Of a DNA stretch of 64,000 nt, positions 43,390-52,483 are shown piece after piece (position 1 is the stretch's first letter; the number at the start of each line of letters is the position of its first letter). The position numbers and the translations under genes were made by a program. Source of the stretch: Microbacterium sp. 67-17. Lineage in GTDB: Bacteria; Actinomycetota; Actinomycetes; Actinomycetales; Microbacteriaceae. The DNA lies in the NCBI RefSeq assembly GCF_001898325.1, contig NZ_MKTR01000016.1, forward strand, positions 62,001 to 126,000. The letters are read 5' to 3'. The notes under the pieces were generated by a model, which ran no database searches, had not been told where the DNA came from, and worked only from the letters and a program-made list of their open reading frames with translations.

Positions 43390-43447
43390 CCTGAGTCGCG
43401 TCATCGTTTACGAACGGGTCGCGGCTCAGGGCTTTTTCGTGGGTTCG
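43390..43447 (+). terminator. Terminator of tRNA-Ser
   Basis: CCTGAGTCGCG and CGCGGCTCAGG form an 11-bp stem with one mismatch, followed by GCTTTTT. This is one of the few U-tract terminators in the window. Confidence 0.8.
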
Positions 43448-43450
43448 GGG
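43425..43450 (+). repeat. Direct repeat, left copy (tRNA terminator half)
   Basis: 26 nt from CGGGTCGCGGCTCA through TTCGT recur at 45463-45488 with two mismatches. This copy is the right arm and U-tract of the tRNA-Ser terminator. Confidence 0.7.
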
Positions 43451-43523
43451 TATTGACGATGACGCCGCCGTGGCGAACCAGCCGACGGTGACGGTCGCTG
43501 CTTCTCGGTCGGCTCGGGTCGAG

Positions 43524-43561
43524 AGAGGGGCGTGCTTCGCGTACCAGAGCACGCCCCCTCT
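43524..43561 (-). terminator. Terminator hairpin of SnoaL-like gene
   Basis: AGAGGGGCGTGCT pairs with AGCACGCCCCCTCT, 13 bp with one bulged C and an 11-nt loop, 18 nt beyond the stop of the minus-strand gene. Confidence 0.7.
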
Positions 43562-43578
43562 GCAGGGATGCTTCGCGG

Positions 43579-43944
43579 TCACGGCGCGATGGTCAACTCC
43601 GCGATCTCTCCCTCGCGCACCGTGAACCGGTAGCGCAAATCTGCCGTTCCCCCGGGGAAGTTTCCCTGCAGACGCGCCGAGACCACCCACTGGTCGGGCC
43701 CCTCCTGTCGCTGCCCGATCAGTGTGGTCGCGTAGGTGTACTCGGAGGCAGCTTTCGTCAGCCAGTCCCGAATCCGATCGGTGCCCTCGTAGCGGATGCC
43801 CTCATCCGTCACCCGGCCATCTGCCGAGAACGTCTGCAGAACGGCGCGCCAGTCGCCGCCGTCGCCGTGCTCCCTCAGGTAGCGCACGATAACCTCGGGA
43901 AGGATCGCTGCGTCGTAGGGGTCGACGGTGTGTGTCTCAGCCAT
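43579..43944 (-). CDS. SnoaL-like/NTF2-fold nuclear-transport-factor-2-type protein
   Basis: 121 residues with the NTF2-like pattern of a small cone-shaped enzyme or binding protein: RYLREHGDGGDWRAVLQTFS, ADGRVTDEGIRYEGTDRIRD and a beta-rich end (VSARLQGNFPGGTADLRYRF). No ligand can be assigned. ATG 43944 has AAAGG upstream. It sits alone within the tRNA-flanking segment. Confidence 0.75.
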   Translation of the reverse strand: MAETHTVDPYDAAILPEVIVRYLREHGDGGDWRAVLQTFSADGRVTDEGIRYEGTDRIRDWLTKAASEYTYATTLIGQRQEGPDQWVVSARLQGNFPGGTADLRYRFTVREGEIAELTIAP

Positions 43945-44141
43945 GTTTCTGCCTTTCGTTGTCTCTTGATGTGCGCGTCCGCGCCTGCGGCGGAGATCAT
44001 CGCGGTGCTGTGGGTGTCGCACCAGACCAGCGTTGGGCTTCCCCCAAGGGGAAGGTCAAGAGATCGGATGCACGTGCGCGGCATCCGCCAGAACAGCGAC
44101 CGGTCGCTGTGGTCTTGCATACGCTTCGATCGATCCCCCGC

Positions 44142-44187
44142 CGGCGGCGCCCCGACCGACCCGGCGGCGCCCCGACCGACCCGGCGG
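44142..44187. repeat. 20-nt tandem repeat, 2.3 copies
   Basis: CGGCGGCGCCCCGACCGACC occurs twice exactly (44142-44161, 44162-44181) with a 6-nt partial third copy. It lies just ahead of the peptidase remnant in a 450-nt stretch without an intact gene. Confidence 0.8.
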
Positions 44188-44366
44188 TGGTGCCGAGCGA
44201 GCCGCGCACCACGGTCGAACACGGATACCTTCCCCCGGGTGTTTCCGTCACAGACGACACGTATCCGGGCGTCACCCGACTCAATCCGGCGCTCCTTCGC
44301 GCGCTCCGCAACGCGGTCTCGGTCGCATCCTCCGATGGCGTGGTCTTCGGGCGCAGGTCTCCCTGC
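44187..44366 (+). pseudogene. Remnant of an M15 D-Ala-D-Ala carboxypeptidase-like gene
   Basis: A plus-strand frame reads VEHGYLPPGVSVTDDTYPGV, then LNPALLRALRNAVSVASSDG and VVFGRRSPC. This matches the N-terminal part of M15 (VanY-like) peptidases up to their SGWRSP motif, where residues appear deleted and the frame is lost. No zinc-ligand region remains. The 44395 end is overrun by the stop of the MerR gene. The rest of 43945-44394 shows nothing else that I can support. Confidence 0.5.
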
Positions 44367-44394
44367 CGGCTGCGGCGGCTGCCGAGAGTGCAAA

Positions 44395-45204
44395 TCAGTG
44401 AGTCACGCGGAAGACGGGCCACTGGATCTCGGTGGTCGTCGTGGGATCTGTGCCGGGGAGGCCCTCGAGGTAGATCTCGCGGGCGGGCGCATCCGTGGCC
44501 AGTTGGTGTCGCGCGACATACGTACCGAGGGCGGCATAGGCGCGGGGGACACGATCATCGCTGCCTCTGTGAACGGCGACGGCGACCTCGACGGGTGGCA
44601 GAGTCTCGCGCGTGAGACCGCCACCAACAAGATCGTCGGCGATGTCGTCGGCGTTTGTGAGGAACACCGTCGCTCTACCGCGGCCGTCGGCGATGAGTTC
44701 GTTGGGCCATACGCCGCCCAGCTGGCTTCCCGCTGAGCCGGGGGCTCGGGCGGCGATGCTCTGTAGCTGGGCGGTAGCCTCGCGGAACCATTGCTCGAGG
44801 TCCCCGAGCTCGATCACCTCGCTAAGCGAAAGGACCGCCATGGCCGGTACCGTGCGGAATGTGACGGCGATCTCCGGATCGGGTGGGCTGAGCAATCCGC
44901 GAAGCTGCTCGGCGGCCGCCTGTGTCTCCGCGAGTTCCTGCTCGAGGCGCCCGAGATGCGTTGAGAGGAGCGCGGCGCGCGCCGTGATGTCGGGGGCTGC
45001 CAGGATCTCCCGGATGGTGGGCACCGGTAATCTCAGTGCCCGCAGGGACCGGATGACCTGAGCGTCGGGGATCTGCTCGGCTGCGTAGAGACGGTAGCCG
45101 CTGTGCTCGTCGACCAGGGCAGGCGCGAGGATGCCGTTCTGGTGGTAGAAGCGGAGGGCCTTCGCGCTCAGGCGGACGGCGCGGGAGAAATCGCCGATCG
45201 TCAT
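44395..45204 (-). CDS. MerR-family regulator with effector domain (BmrR/BltR-like)
   Basis: 269 residues: MerR winged helix (MTIGDFSRAVRLSAKALRFY, HQNGILAPALVDEHSGYRLY), a dimerisation helix (~85-130) and a C-terminal GyrI-like ligand pocket (VPAMAVLSLSEVI onward). These sense cationic or hydrophobic drugs and usually activate an adjacent efflux gene; none is adjacent here. GTG 45216 is an alternative start, with GATGAT 6 nt upstream. Confidence 0.85.
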   Translation of the reverse strand: MTIGDFSRAVRLSAKALRFYHQNGILAPALVDEHSGYRLYAAEQIPDAQVIRSLRALRLPVPTIREILAAPDITARAALLSTHLGRLEQELAETQAAAEQLRGLLSPPDPEIAVTFRTVPAMAVLSLSEVIELGDLEQWFREATAQLQSIAARAPGSAGSQLGGVWPNELIADGRGRATVFLTNADDIADDLVGGGLTRETLPPVEVAVAVHRGSDDRVPRAYAALGTYVARHQLATDAPAREIYLEGLPGTDPTTTTEIQWPVFRVTH

Positions 45205-45311
45205 GAGAGAGCTCACTTCTCGATCATCGGAGAGCGCGCCAAGAGTGCGCATCCACCATGCAGAGTCCACGTGCATAGGTTGTGCTTGTCGGAGGTGGTG
45301 CGGGGGATGTG

Positions 45312-45434
45312 ATGGCGGTCACGCGGCACGAGCAACCGATCGATGCGCTCGTTGCCGGCGACTCCGTCGGCGCGGCCGACGTCACCTTCGCGATATGGCA
45401 CATCCTTGCTGCCGAAGGCGAGGAGCCGTGCTAA
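45312..45434 (+). CDS. Possible 40-residue ORF, unknown
   Basis: ATG 45312 with CGGGGGA six nt upstream opens a 40-codon frame (MAVTRHEQPIDALVAGDSVG, AADVTFAIWHILAAEGEEPC). Codon use is acceptable for this genome but length gives little support and I recognise no family. It may be a gene fragment. The gap 45205-45488 otherwise holds a GCACCGGTGC palindrome (45438-45447) and the right direct repeat. Confidence 0.25.
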   Translation: MAVTRHEQPIDALVAGDSVGAADVTFAIWHILAAEGEEPC

Positions 45435-45462
45435 CTCGCACCGGTGCGTGACCGTACTCACC

Positions 45463-45488
45463 CGGGTCGCGGCTCAAGGCTTATTCGT
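45463..45488 (+). repeat. Direct repeat, right copy
   Basis: Matches 43425-43450 at 24 of 26 positions, but here the left arm of the terminator hairpin is absent. It lies immediately before the stop of the minus-strand transglutaminase gene. Confidence 0.7.
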
Positions 45489-47777
45489 CTAGCTGCGGGG
45501 AAACAGGCCGAGCACCAGTGACCGGGGCGCGACCAGGGCGATCGATCGTCGCGCAGGAGAGGCCGCCAGCATCACCTGGCCGCGAACCTCTCGAGCCGCC
45601 TGGGCGAGCGTCCCCCGCTCGGTTCCGCCATCGCCAGGCCGCGGCCTCGGCGCCGTGCCAGCACCGGCGAGTGCATAGGACTCTCGTTCAATAGCCGACA
45701 CGAGCACAGCCATGGCATCCGCATCAACGCCGTGATGCCGTACGAGCCGGTCCCCGAGCATCCGCGGGGTGTCGCTCCCCGCCACCCGGATGCCGAGATC
45801 CGCCGCGGTATCCCGAACAACTGCCCACGCGGCCACCGCATCACCGCGCGCGGCCGAAGCAAGCAGCCGCCGTCGGCGCAGCTCGGCAACGACGCCCGGC
45901 GCGGCCAGAAGAGCGAGCATCCCGACCGCGAACGCTCCCCATCCGAACGCCGCAAGGTTGCGTTGCAAGGGAAGGGGAACCGAGGCATTCGGGGTGTCGA
46001 GGTTCTCGGAGAGGGCCGATCGCGTGGGCTGCGGGGTTGCCGACGGGGTGGATGACGCGGTCGGTGTGGGGTCAGCCGTGTCGTCCTGTGCGGCATCCGT
46101 GGCCGAGCCGAACCGCGTCGCCGTCCCGAGGCTGTTGGTCGGCTCGAATGCGACCCAGCCGATCCCGTCGAAGTACACCTCGGGCCACGCGTGAAGCTGA
46201 CCGCTGAGTACCGACCGCACGTTCTGCCCGTCGACGACGGTGCTGGTGTTGACGCCGGGCAGGTAGCCGACCACGATCCGCGAGGGCATGTCGAGGGTCC
46301 GTGCCATGAGCGCAAATGCCGACGCGAAGTGCACGCAGTACCCGGACTTCACCTCGAGGAACGCCGCCACCGCGTCAGCGCCTGACCCGTCGAACCCCTG
46401 CTCGACCGGGGCGTCGAGCGAGTACCGGAAGTCCGATCCGCGGAACCAGGACTGCATCGCGATCAGCGCGTCATAGTCGTTCGTGGTGCCGGCGGTGATC
46501 TCTCGCGCGGTCTGGGCGATGATCTCGGGGAGGTTGTCGGGCAGAGCGGATGCCGTGTCCCGAACCCGGTCAGGGTTGGCATCCGCTGCACGGATCTGGT
46601 CGAGGGTCGGTTCGGGGACGCGGGTCTCGACGACATACGACTGCCCCTGCGTCGCCCCGTTCTCGCCCACGACCGTCCGGTTCAGCGGCATCACGTTCCA
46701 CGAACCCGACAGGCCTTCGACTCCCACAGCAGGGAAGGGCACCGGAAGCCAGGATGCGGAGAGGTCGGTGATCTCCACAGTCGTGGAGTAGTCGGCCACC
46801 TCGATGCCGGGACCGGTTTCGACATCGCCGAACGCGGCTCCGCCTTCCAAGGGAAGCGACCACGTGCGGTCGGGTTCCCAGACGGCGCCGGTGAACTCGC
46901 TGAGCGTTGCCACGCGCAGGTACGGAGGCAGCGGCGCGGTCGAGCGCATCCGCAGGACCTCGATCTGCTCGGGGCGACGCAGATCCTGCCCGAGTGAGAG
47001 GGATGCATCGATCCCGGCGGTCCCGCTCCCGGACGCAACCCGGGGGCCTGGCTGGGGGAGGGAGGGAGTGATCAGGAGGGTCGCGACGAGCGCGAGCGCG
47101 CCGATACCTGCTGCGACGGCGGAGGCGCCGCTTGCACGACCTCCCCGAGGCTCCCGGCCGCGCGTCTCGGCGCGAAGCATCAGCAGCACGGCTGCTGCCA
47201 GTAGCGCGAACGACCACAGGTTGACGGCGCTGGGTACCGCGAGCGCAGGAATCAGCGACACCGTGAACAGTGCGACACCGGCCAGGAGCGGCATCCGCGC
47301 TGTCAACGCGATGTGATCCACGGCAATCGTGAACAGGCCGGCCGCCCCGACGACCAAGAAGCTCAACGCCGGAGTGGGGACCATGGGGGCCGCGCTGTAG
47401 AAGATCTCCTCGGATGCCGTGACCACGAGGCCCGCTGCCTGATCGACGCTCCCAAAGACCGGGATGATCCCCCACAGAGCGGTCTCTCGCAGGAACACCA
47501 CTGTGACGACGCCGATCGTCAGCGCCAGCTCCACGGCGCTGATACCGACCGCCGACATCCGGGTGCGGCGGAGCAGGAATCCTGTGGCCATAGTCGCCGC
47601 CGACAGCGCGAGGGCTCCCCAGATCCAGGCGCCGGGCGCGATGACTCGCGTTACGGGAAGAAGCGCGGCGACGATCCCGATCATCACACCGACGGTAAGC
47701 AGGGCGTCGGAGCGTCCGTTTCGCGTCCCCCGGCGGCGGGCGCTGCGCGCTGCTCGCCATCGTGTCGACAAGCTCAT
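45489..47777 (-). CDS. TgpA-like transglutaminase-domain membrane protein
   Basis: 762 residues: about seven N-terminal membrane helices (~30-235), a TgpA_N region, an extracytoplasmic transglutaminase core (~470-560) and a late helix (~650). The Cys-His-Asp triad is visible as VKSGYCVHFASAFALMAR, GQLHAWPEVYF and WVAFEPT. Such proteins act at the cell surface on unknown partners. ATG 47777 overlaps the DUF58 stop (ATGA). Last gene of the MoxR operon. Confidence 0.88.
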   Translation of the reverse strand: MSLSTRWRAARSARRRGTRNGRSDALLTVGVMIGIVAALLPVTRVIAPGAWIWGALALSAATMATGFLLRRTRMSAVGISAVELALTIGVVTVVFLRETALWGIIPVFGSVDQAAGLVVTASEEIFYSAAPMVPTPALSFLVVGAAGLFTIAVDHIALTARMPLLAGVALFTVSLIPALAVPSAVNLWSFALLAAAVLLMLRAETRGREPRGGRASGASAVAAGIGALALVATLLITPSLPQPGPRVASGSGTAGIDASLSLGQDLRRPEQIEVLRMRSTAPLPPYLRVATLSEFTGAVWEPDRTWSLPLEGGAAFGDVETGPGIEVADYSTTVEITDLSASWLPVPFPAVGVEGLSGSWNVMPLNRTVVGENGATQGQSYVVETRVPEPTLDQIRAADANPDRVRDTASALPDNLPEIIAQTAREITAGTTNDYDALIAMQSWFRGSDFRYSLDAPVEQGFDGSGADAVAAFLEVKSGYCVHFASAFALMARTLDMPSRIVVGYLPGVNTSTVVDGQNVRSVLSGQLHAWPEVYFDGIGWVAFEPTNSLGTATRFGSATDAAQDDTADPTPTASSTPSATPQPTRSALSENLDTPNASVPLPLQRNLAAFGWGAFAVGMLALLAAPGVVAELRRRRLLASAARGDAVAAWAVVRDTAADLGIRVAGSDTPRMLGDRLVRHHGVDADAMAVLVSAIERESYALAGAGTAPRPRPGDGGTERGTLAQAAREVRGQVMLAASPARRSIALVAPRSLVLGLFPRS

Positions 47778-48994
47778 CGCCGCGGACCTTGATCGCGCGC
47801 GTCGTCCCACCAGCCGGGCATCTCGGGTCCCACGCGAATGGCCTGAACTCGCCACCCCAACTCCGCTGCGTGGTCGAAGGCGTCAGCGCTGGCGTCGGTG
47901 GCCAGCAGGATCGGCAGGGTCGTGTGTGCGCCGATGGGTGCCAGGGCTGCGACATCAGACTCAGAGACGGAGCCGGTGATGATGACGATCGGGCCACTGC
48001 CGACCCGAGCGAAGGCGCGCGGCAAATCATGGATGTTGTGCCCGGTGCCCGCGATGATGGTTGCGCAGTCCGCAGCGAACGCGTCGAGGAGCGCCTTTTC
48101 GCCCGGTTCGATGGGCTCGTGGAGCGGGGTTCCGTCGCTGTCGAGAACGCTGACGGTGTAGCCGTCGCGCGAGAGTTGCGCGACAGCCGACACGGTTGTG
48201 GCAACCGCTGCCTCGAAAGCGGGATCCTGCCCAGGCGCGGTAGCGGCCCCGGCCCCCCAGCGCGCGTCGTCCCGGTCGAGCACGACGACGGCATCCGGTG
48301 CCGATTCATTCTCTTCCTGGCGCACCATCAGTCCGTCGTAGTGAGCTGACGCACGCCAGTGGATGCGGCGCATCGAATCCCCCGGCTGATAGGGGCGGGC
48401 CAGCAGGTTGTCCACGCCGTGGCCCCGCTGGGTGTGGGTGGCGTGGAGCGCCCCACCCGCTGTCGCCGTCATCGCACGCAGCGCCGTGACCTCGACCTGC
48501 GCGGGGGCGACCCTGACCGATTCGGCGGCGACAACCCGCACCGCGCGGCGGGCCAGCCCGAAGGGGTCTTCGGTGACCACCCGCAGCGGGCCGAGAGCGT
48601 AGGTGCCACGCGTGGTGGGCGTCACGCTGTAGGTCACCGTCGCGACTCGCTCGGCGCCGCGCCACATCAGATCGCCCTCGAGTTGGCCGATGAAGACCGG
48701 ATCGGCGTGCTCGTGCCACCGCCCCGATCTGCCCATCATGCGGGTCGGCGGCCGTAGCGTCACCGTGACCGTCGTGGGTTTGCCGACCGTCGCGACGTCA
48801 GGGACGATCCGTCTGGGTGTGGCGGTGGGAGCCGCGCGAAACCAGAGCGATGCGAGGCTCCCCGCGCACAGCACCGCCATGAGGACACCGAAGAACATGA
48901 GTTCGAGCACGCCGGTCTCGCCCGCGATCACGAACGAGGCGATGGAAAGCGTCAGAGCACCGGTGCCCCGAAGCGTGAATGGCCACCAGCGCAT
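47774..48994 (-). CDS. DUF58 protein, MoxR-associated vWA-like
   Basis: 406 residues: two N-terminal membrane helices (~10-50), then a soluble part with the DUF58 signature (LARPYQPGDSMRRIHWRASAHYDGLMVRQ) and a vWA-like fold (DAVVVLDRDD). DUF58 proteins partner MoxR ATPases in chaperone-like metal insertion or envelope maturation. ATG 48994 is 1 nt after the moxR stop; a TTG at 49012 is possible but would overlap moxR. Confidence 0.87.
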   Translation of the reverse strand: MRWWPFTLRGTGALTLSIASFVIAGETGVLELMFFGVLMAVLCAGSLASLWFRAAPTATPRRIVPDVATVGKPTTVTVTLRPPTRMMGRSGRWHEHADPVFIGQLEGDLMWRGAERVATVTYSVTPTTRGTYALGPLRVVTEDPFGLARRAVRVVAAESVRVAPAQVEVTALRAMTATAGGALHATHTQRGHGVDNLLARPYQPGDSMRRIHWRASAHYDGLMVRQEENESAPDAVVVLDRDDARWGAGAATAPGQDPAFEAAVATTVSAVAQLSRDGYTVSVLDSDGTPLHEPIEPGEKALLDAFAADCATIIAGTGHNIHDLPRAFARVGSGPIVIITGSVSESDVAALAPIGAHTTLPILLATDASADAFDHAAELGWRVQAIRVGPEMPGWWDDARDQGPRR

Positions 48995-48995
48995 G

Positions 48996-50009
48996 TCACC
49001 GCCGAGAGGCAAGCGGGACGCGGGCGCTGGCGGCGATCTGGTCGAGAGCGCCTGCTACCGCTGCCTCGCCGTGGTTTGCGCCGCCAGCTGCCCGGGTGGC
49101 GATCAGGCGGTGGGCGAACACGGCATGCAGCAGGCCGGTGATGTCATCGGGAATGACAAAGGATCGCCCTTCCAGCGCCGCCGCGACCTTGGCGGCTCGC
49201 ACCAGTTGCAGCGTCGCGCGCGGGCTCGCTCCGAGCTTCAGGTCAGCGTGAGCGCGGGTCGCCTGAGCAAGAGCGACGGTGTACTCCTCGATGGCCGGTG
49301 CCACGTGGATGTGCCGCGCCGCCACGATCAACTCCGCCACCTCGTGGGTCGTGACGACCGGTCGCACGGATTCGAGCGGGTTGACGGTCTCGCGCTGGCG
49401 CAGCATGAGCGCTTCGGCGCGCGCATCCGGGTACCCCATCGAGATCCGCATCGTGAACCTGTCACGCTGCGCCTCGGGAAGCGCGTAGGTCCCCTCCATC
49501 TCGAGCGGGTTCTGGGTGGCAACGACCAGGAACGGATGCGGCACGAGGTGCGTGTGGCCGTCGACGGTGACCTGCCGCTCTTCCATCGCTTCCAGAAGCG
49601 CGGACTGCGTCTTCGGGGAGGAGCGGTTGATCTCGTCGGCGATCACGATGTTGGCGAACACCGCTCCGGGCTTGAACTCGAACTCACGATCGATGGGGTT
49701 GAAGGCCGAAACGCCGGTGACGTCGCCCGGGAGCAAGTCGGGAGTGAACTGGATGCGTCGCACGGCGGCATCGATGGATGCTGCCAGCGCTCGAGCGAGC
49801 ATCGTCTTGCCGACGCCGGGCACATCCTCAATGAGGAGGTGCCCCTCGGCAAGCAGGCAGATGAGCGCACTGCGAGCTGCCTCCGGCTTACCGTCGATCA
49901 CGGAAGTGATAGCCCCGAGGATCGCGTCGGTGACCTCGGCGAATCGCTCCACGGCAACCGGCGGGCTTCCCGGGGCGACCTGATCCTCGCCGATGACGCT
50001 CTCGGTCAT
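48996..50009 (-). CDS. MoxR-family AAA+ ATPase
   Basis: 337 residues with Walker A EDVPGVGKTMLARALA, Walker B IVIADEINRSSPKTQSALLE, sensor 1 ATQNPLEMEGTYALPEAQRDRF and the AAA lid. It acts as a chaperone with the DUF58 and transglutaminase products encoded downstream. ATG 50009 is preceded by GGAGGGGG, an unusually strong site; upstream in-frame extension is rejected. Confidence 0.93.
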   Translation of the reverse strand: MTESVIGEDQVAPGSPPVAVERFAEVTDAILGAITSVIDGKPEAARSALICLLAEGHLLIEDVPGVGKTMLARALAASIDAAVRRIQFTPDLLPGDVTGVSAFNPIDREFEFKPGAVFANIVIADEINRSSPKTQSALLEAMEERQVTVDGHTHLVPHPFLVVATQNPLEMEGTYALPEAQRDRFTMRISMGYPDARAEALMLRQRETVNPLESVRPVVTTHEVAELIVAARHIHVAPAIEEYTVALAQATRAHADLKLGASPRATLQLVRAAKVAAALEGRSFVIPDDITGLLHAVFAHRLIATRAAGGANHGEAAVAGALDQIAASARVPLASRR

Positions 50010-50141
50010 ACCGCCCCCTCCGCCTGTGGGCGCGCCGCCTCGTCGGATACGCGGCGCCTCGTCGGTCGTTGCACAATCGTAACCTTGGCCGGTGGGCGCG
50101 GCTCTGGGAGGACGCCGCGAATCCCGGCCAGGGCGAATGGT

Positions 50142-50147
50142 TAGACT
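50142..50147 (+). promoter_or_regulatory. -10 element of SRP RNA gene
   Basis: TAGACT, ending 5-6 nt before the predicted RNA 5' end. Confidence 0.5.
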
Positions 50148-50152
50148 AGGGG

Positions 50153-50243
50153 AAGCTCTCCGCGCGGCGGCATCCAGGCCAACTCCCCCAGGACGGAAAC
50201 GTAGCAAGGGTAACCAGGCTCTGCCGGGTGCGCGGAGAGTCTT
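50153..50243 (+). ncRNA. ffs: Signal recognition particle RNA, small bacterial type
   Basis: About 91 nt that fold into one long hairpin: terminal arms AAG..CTCTCCGCGC and GCGCGGAGAG..CTT. The apex is SRP domain IV, CCCCCAGGACGGAAACGTAG followed by CAAGGG, with a GAAA tetraloop over the symmetric AGGA/AGCA internal loop that binds Ffh. No Alu domain, as in most small bacterial SRP RNAs. Ends were set from pairing and may be off by a few bases. Confidence 0.88.
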
Positions 50244-50287
50244 ACTTTTATCCGGCACCTCGCCTGCGCCGCTCCCGGGCTCGCGCC

Positions 50288-50293
50288 TAGGCT
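50288..50293 (+). promoter_or_regulatory. -10 element of leaderless pta promoter
   Basis: TAGGCT ends 6 nt before the GTG at 50300. Confidence 0.5.
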
Positions 50294-50299
50294 GAACAC

Positions 50300-52483
50300 G
50301 TGGCGCAGAGCATCTTCATCACCTCGGCAGAAGGTCACTCCGGAAAGTCCACCATCGCCCTGGGCGTGCTCGATGCACTGAGTCATGCCACACCGCGCGT
50401 TGGTGTGTTCCGAGCCATCGCTCGGTCGACTGTCGAACCCGACTACGTGCTCGAGATGCTTCTCGCCCACGACGGTGTCGACCTTCCCTACGAGGACTGC
50501 ATCGGGGTGACATACGACGAGGTGCGCGCGGACCCCGACGCCGCCCTCGGCAAGATCGTGGAGCGCTACAAGGCAGTCGAGGCGCAGTGTGACGCTGTCG
50601 TGATCGTGGGGAGCGACTATACGGATGTCGGATCCCCCGCGGAACTCGGCTACAACGCCCGCATCGCGGCGAACCTCGGCGCGCCGGTTCTGCTCGTCAT
50701 GAGTGGTCGGACCGGCGAAGCGGAAAAGCTCGGGTCGTCGCCCGCGCGCACTCCTGAGGAGATCGGGCAGATCACCGCCCTCGCGTTGGCGGAGCTCGCG
50801 CATGGCCGGGCAGGGCTGCTCGCGGTGGTCGTCAACCGTGCCGAACCGGATCGCATCGACGATGTCGTCGGGACGGTGCGCGAGCTCGTCGATCACGCGC
50901 GCGAGCCCGAGCACGTGGCATCCGACGGTGTCGTGCCGGTGTGGGCGATCCCCGAGGACACGTTCCTCGTGGCCCCCACGATGCGCGAAGTCATGGCGGC
51001 GATCGATGGAACCCTGATCAAGGGTGACGCGGAACTTCTCTCACGCGAGGTCCTCGGTGTCGTGATCGCGGGGATGTCGATGGTCAATGTGCTTCCGCGG
51101 CTGAGCGAAAGCTCCATCGTCATGATCCCGGCCGACCGCACCGAAGTACTGCTGGCGACGCTGCTTGCTCACTCCTCGGGCACGTTCCCCTCGATCTCAG
51201 GCATCCTGCTCAACGGACCCTTCCCCCTGCCGGAGCAGATCGACAGGCTGATGGATGGCGTCGCCTCGAACCTCCCGGTCATCGCAACCGACGAGGGCAC
51301 ATTCGAGACCGCCGTCAAGGTCATCAACACGCGCGGGCGTTTCGCGGCGGCATCCCAGCGGCGCTATGACACGGCACTGTCGATGTTCGAGCAGCACGTC
51401 GACACCGCGGTTCTGAGCAGATCGCTGGGTCTTGCCCGCTCGACAGTGGTCACCCCGCTCATGTTCGAGTACCAGCTGGTGGAGCGGTCCCGCTCGGATC
51501 GGCGCCGGATCGTTCTGCCCGAGGGAAGCGACGATCGTGTCATCCGTGCCGCGGCCACAGTTCTTGCGCGCGGCATCGCGGACCTCGTGATCCTTGGCGA
51601 TGAGGGTGAGATCCGGACGCGGGCTGCGGAGCTCGGCGTCGACCTGTCTGCGGCGCAAATCATCAGCCCCTTCGACCCCGCCTACGTCGAGCAGTTCGCG
51701 CAGGAGTACGCGCGCTTGCGGGCCCACAAGGGGATCTCGCTCGATCAGGCAGCCGACACCGTAACCGACGTGTCCTACTTCGGGACGCTGATGGTCCACC
51801 TCGGCCTGGCCGATGGCATGGTCTCGGGGGCCGCGCACACGACGGCCCACACGATCCGTCCGGCGTTCGAGATCATCAAGACCAAGCCGGGTGTGTCTGT
51901 CGTCTCGAGCGTTTTCCTGATGGCTCTGGCCGACCGGGTGCTTGTCTACGGCGACTGCGCCGTGATTCCCGACCCCACAGCCGAGCAACTCGCTGACATC
52001 GCAATCTCGTCTGCAGCGACAGCCTCCCAATTCGGGATCGACCCCCGCGTCGCGATGCTGTCGTACTCGACAGGGGAGTCGGGGTCGGGGGCGGATGTCG
52101 AGAAGGTGCGCGCAGCAACCGCCTTCGTTCGCGACCGGGCACCAGAGCTGCTCGTCGAGGGTCCCATCCAGTACGACGCAGCGGCCGACGCGGCAGTTGC
52201 CGCAGCGAAGATGCCCGGATCCCAGGTCGCCGGTCGAGCCACGGTGTTCGTCTTCCCCGACCTCAACACGGGGAACAACACCTATAAGGCAGTTCAGCGC
52301 TCAGCAGGTGCCGTCGCGATCGGACCCGTGCTGCAGGGCCTGAACAAGCCCATCAACGATCTGTCGCGCGGCGCCCTCGTCGACGACATCGTCAACACCA
52401 TCGCGATCACCGCGATTCAGGCTCAAGCGGATGCCGACACCCCGGCTCCGGCATCCACTGAGAAGGAAGGGACCACCGCATGA
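50300..52483 (+). CDS. pta: Phosphate acetyltransferase, long three-domain form
   Basis: 727 residues: N-terminal BioD/P-loop-like domain (FITSAEGHSGKSTIALGVLD), a middle DRTGG-type domain (~220-350) and the C-terminal catalytic PTA_PTB domain (~400-710) with RRIVLPEGSDDRVIRAA and FPDLNTGNNTYKAVQR. It interconverts acetyl-CoA and acetyl phosphate in the cytoplasm. The stop overlaps ackA by 4 nt, the usual coupled pair for acetate overflow and uptake. Confidence 0.95.
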   Translation: MAQSIFITSAEGHSGKSTIALGVLDALSHATPRVGVFRAIARSTVEPDYVLEMLLAHDGVDLPYEDCIGVTYDEVRADPDAALGKIVERYKAVEAQCDAVVIVGSDYTDVGSPAELGYNARIAANLGAPVLLVMSGRTGEAEKLGSSPARTPEEIGQITALALAELAHGRAGLLAVVVNRAEPDRIDDVVGTVRELVDHAREPEHVASDGVVPVWAIPEDTFLVAPTMREVMAAIDGTLIKGDAELLSREVLGVVIAGMSMVNVLPRLSESSIVMIPADRTEVLLATLLAHSSGTFPSISGILLNGPFPLPEQIDRLMDGVASNLPVIATDEGTFETAVKVINTRGRFAAASQRRYDTALSMFEQHVDTAVLSRSLGLARSTVVTPLMFEYQLVERSRSDRRRIVLPEGSDDRVIRAAATVLARGIADLVILGDEGEIRTRAAELGVDLSAAQIISPFDPAYVEQFAQEYARLRAHKGISLDQAADTVTDVSYFGTLMVHLGLADGMVSGAAHTTAHTIRPAFEIIKTKPGVSVVSSVFLMALADRVLVYGDCAVIPDPTAEQLADIAISSAATASQFGIDPRVAMLSYSTGESGSGADVEKVRAATAFVRDRAPELLVEGPIQYDAAADAAVAAAKMPGSQVAGRATVFVFPDLNTGNNTYKAVQRSAGAVAIGPVLQGLNKPINDLSRGALVDDIVNTIAITAIQAQADADTPAPASTEKEGTTA

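Noticed and set aside
44142..44187. Possible CRISPR array
   Set aside because: Two contiguous 20-nt units without spacers; no cas genes anywhere in the window.
43295..45488. Integrated prophage or ICE at tRNA-Ser
   Set aside because: No integrase, phage or conjugation gene, and the repeat is in the terminator rather than the tRNA 3' end itself; kept only as a possible scar.
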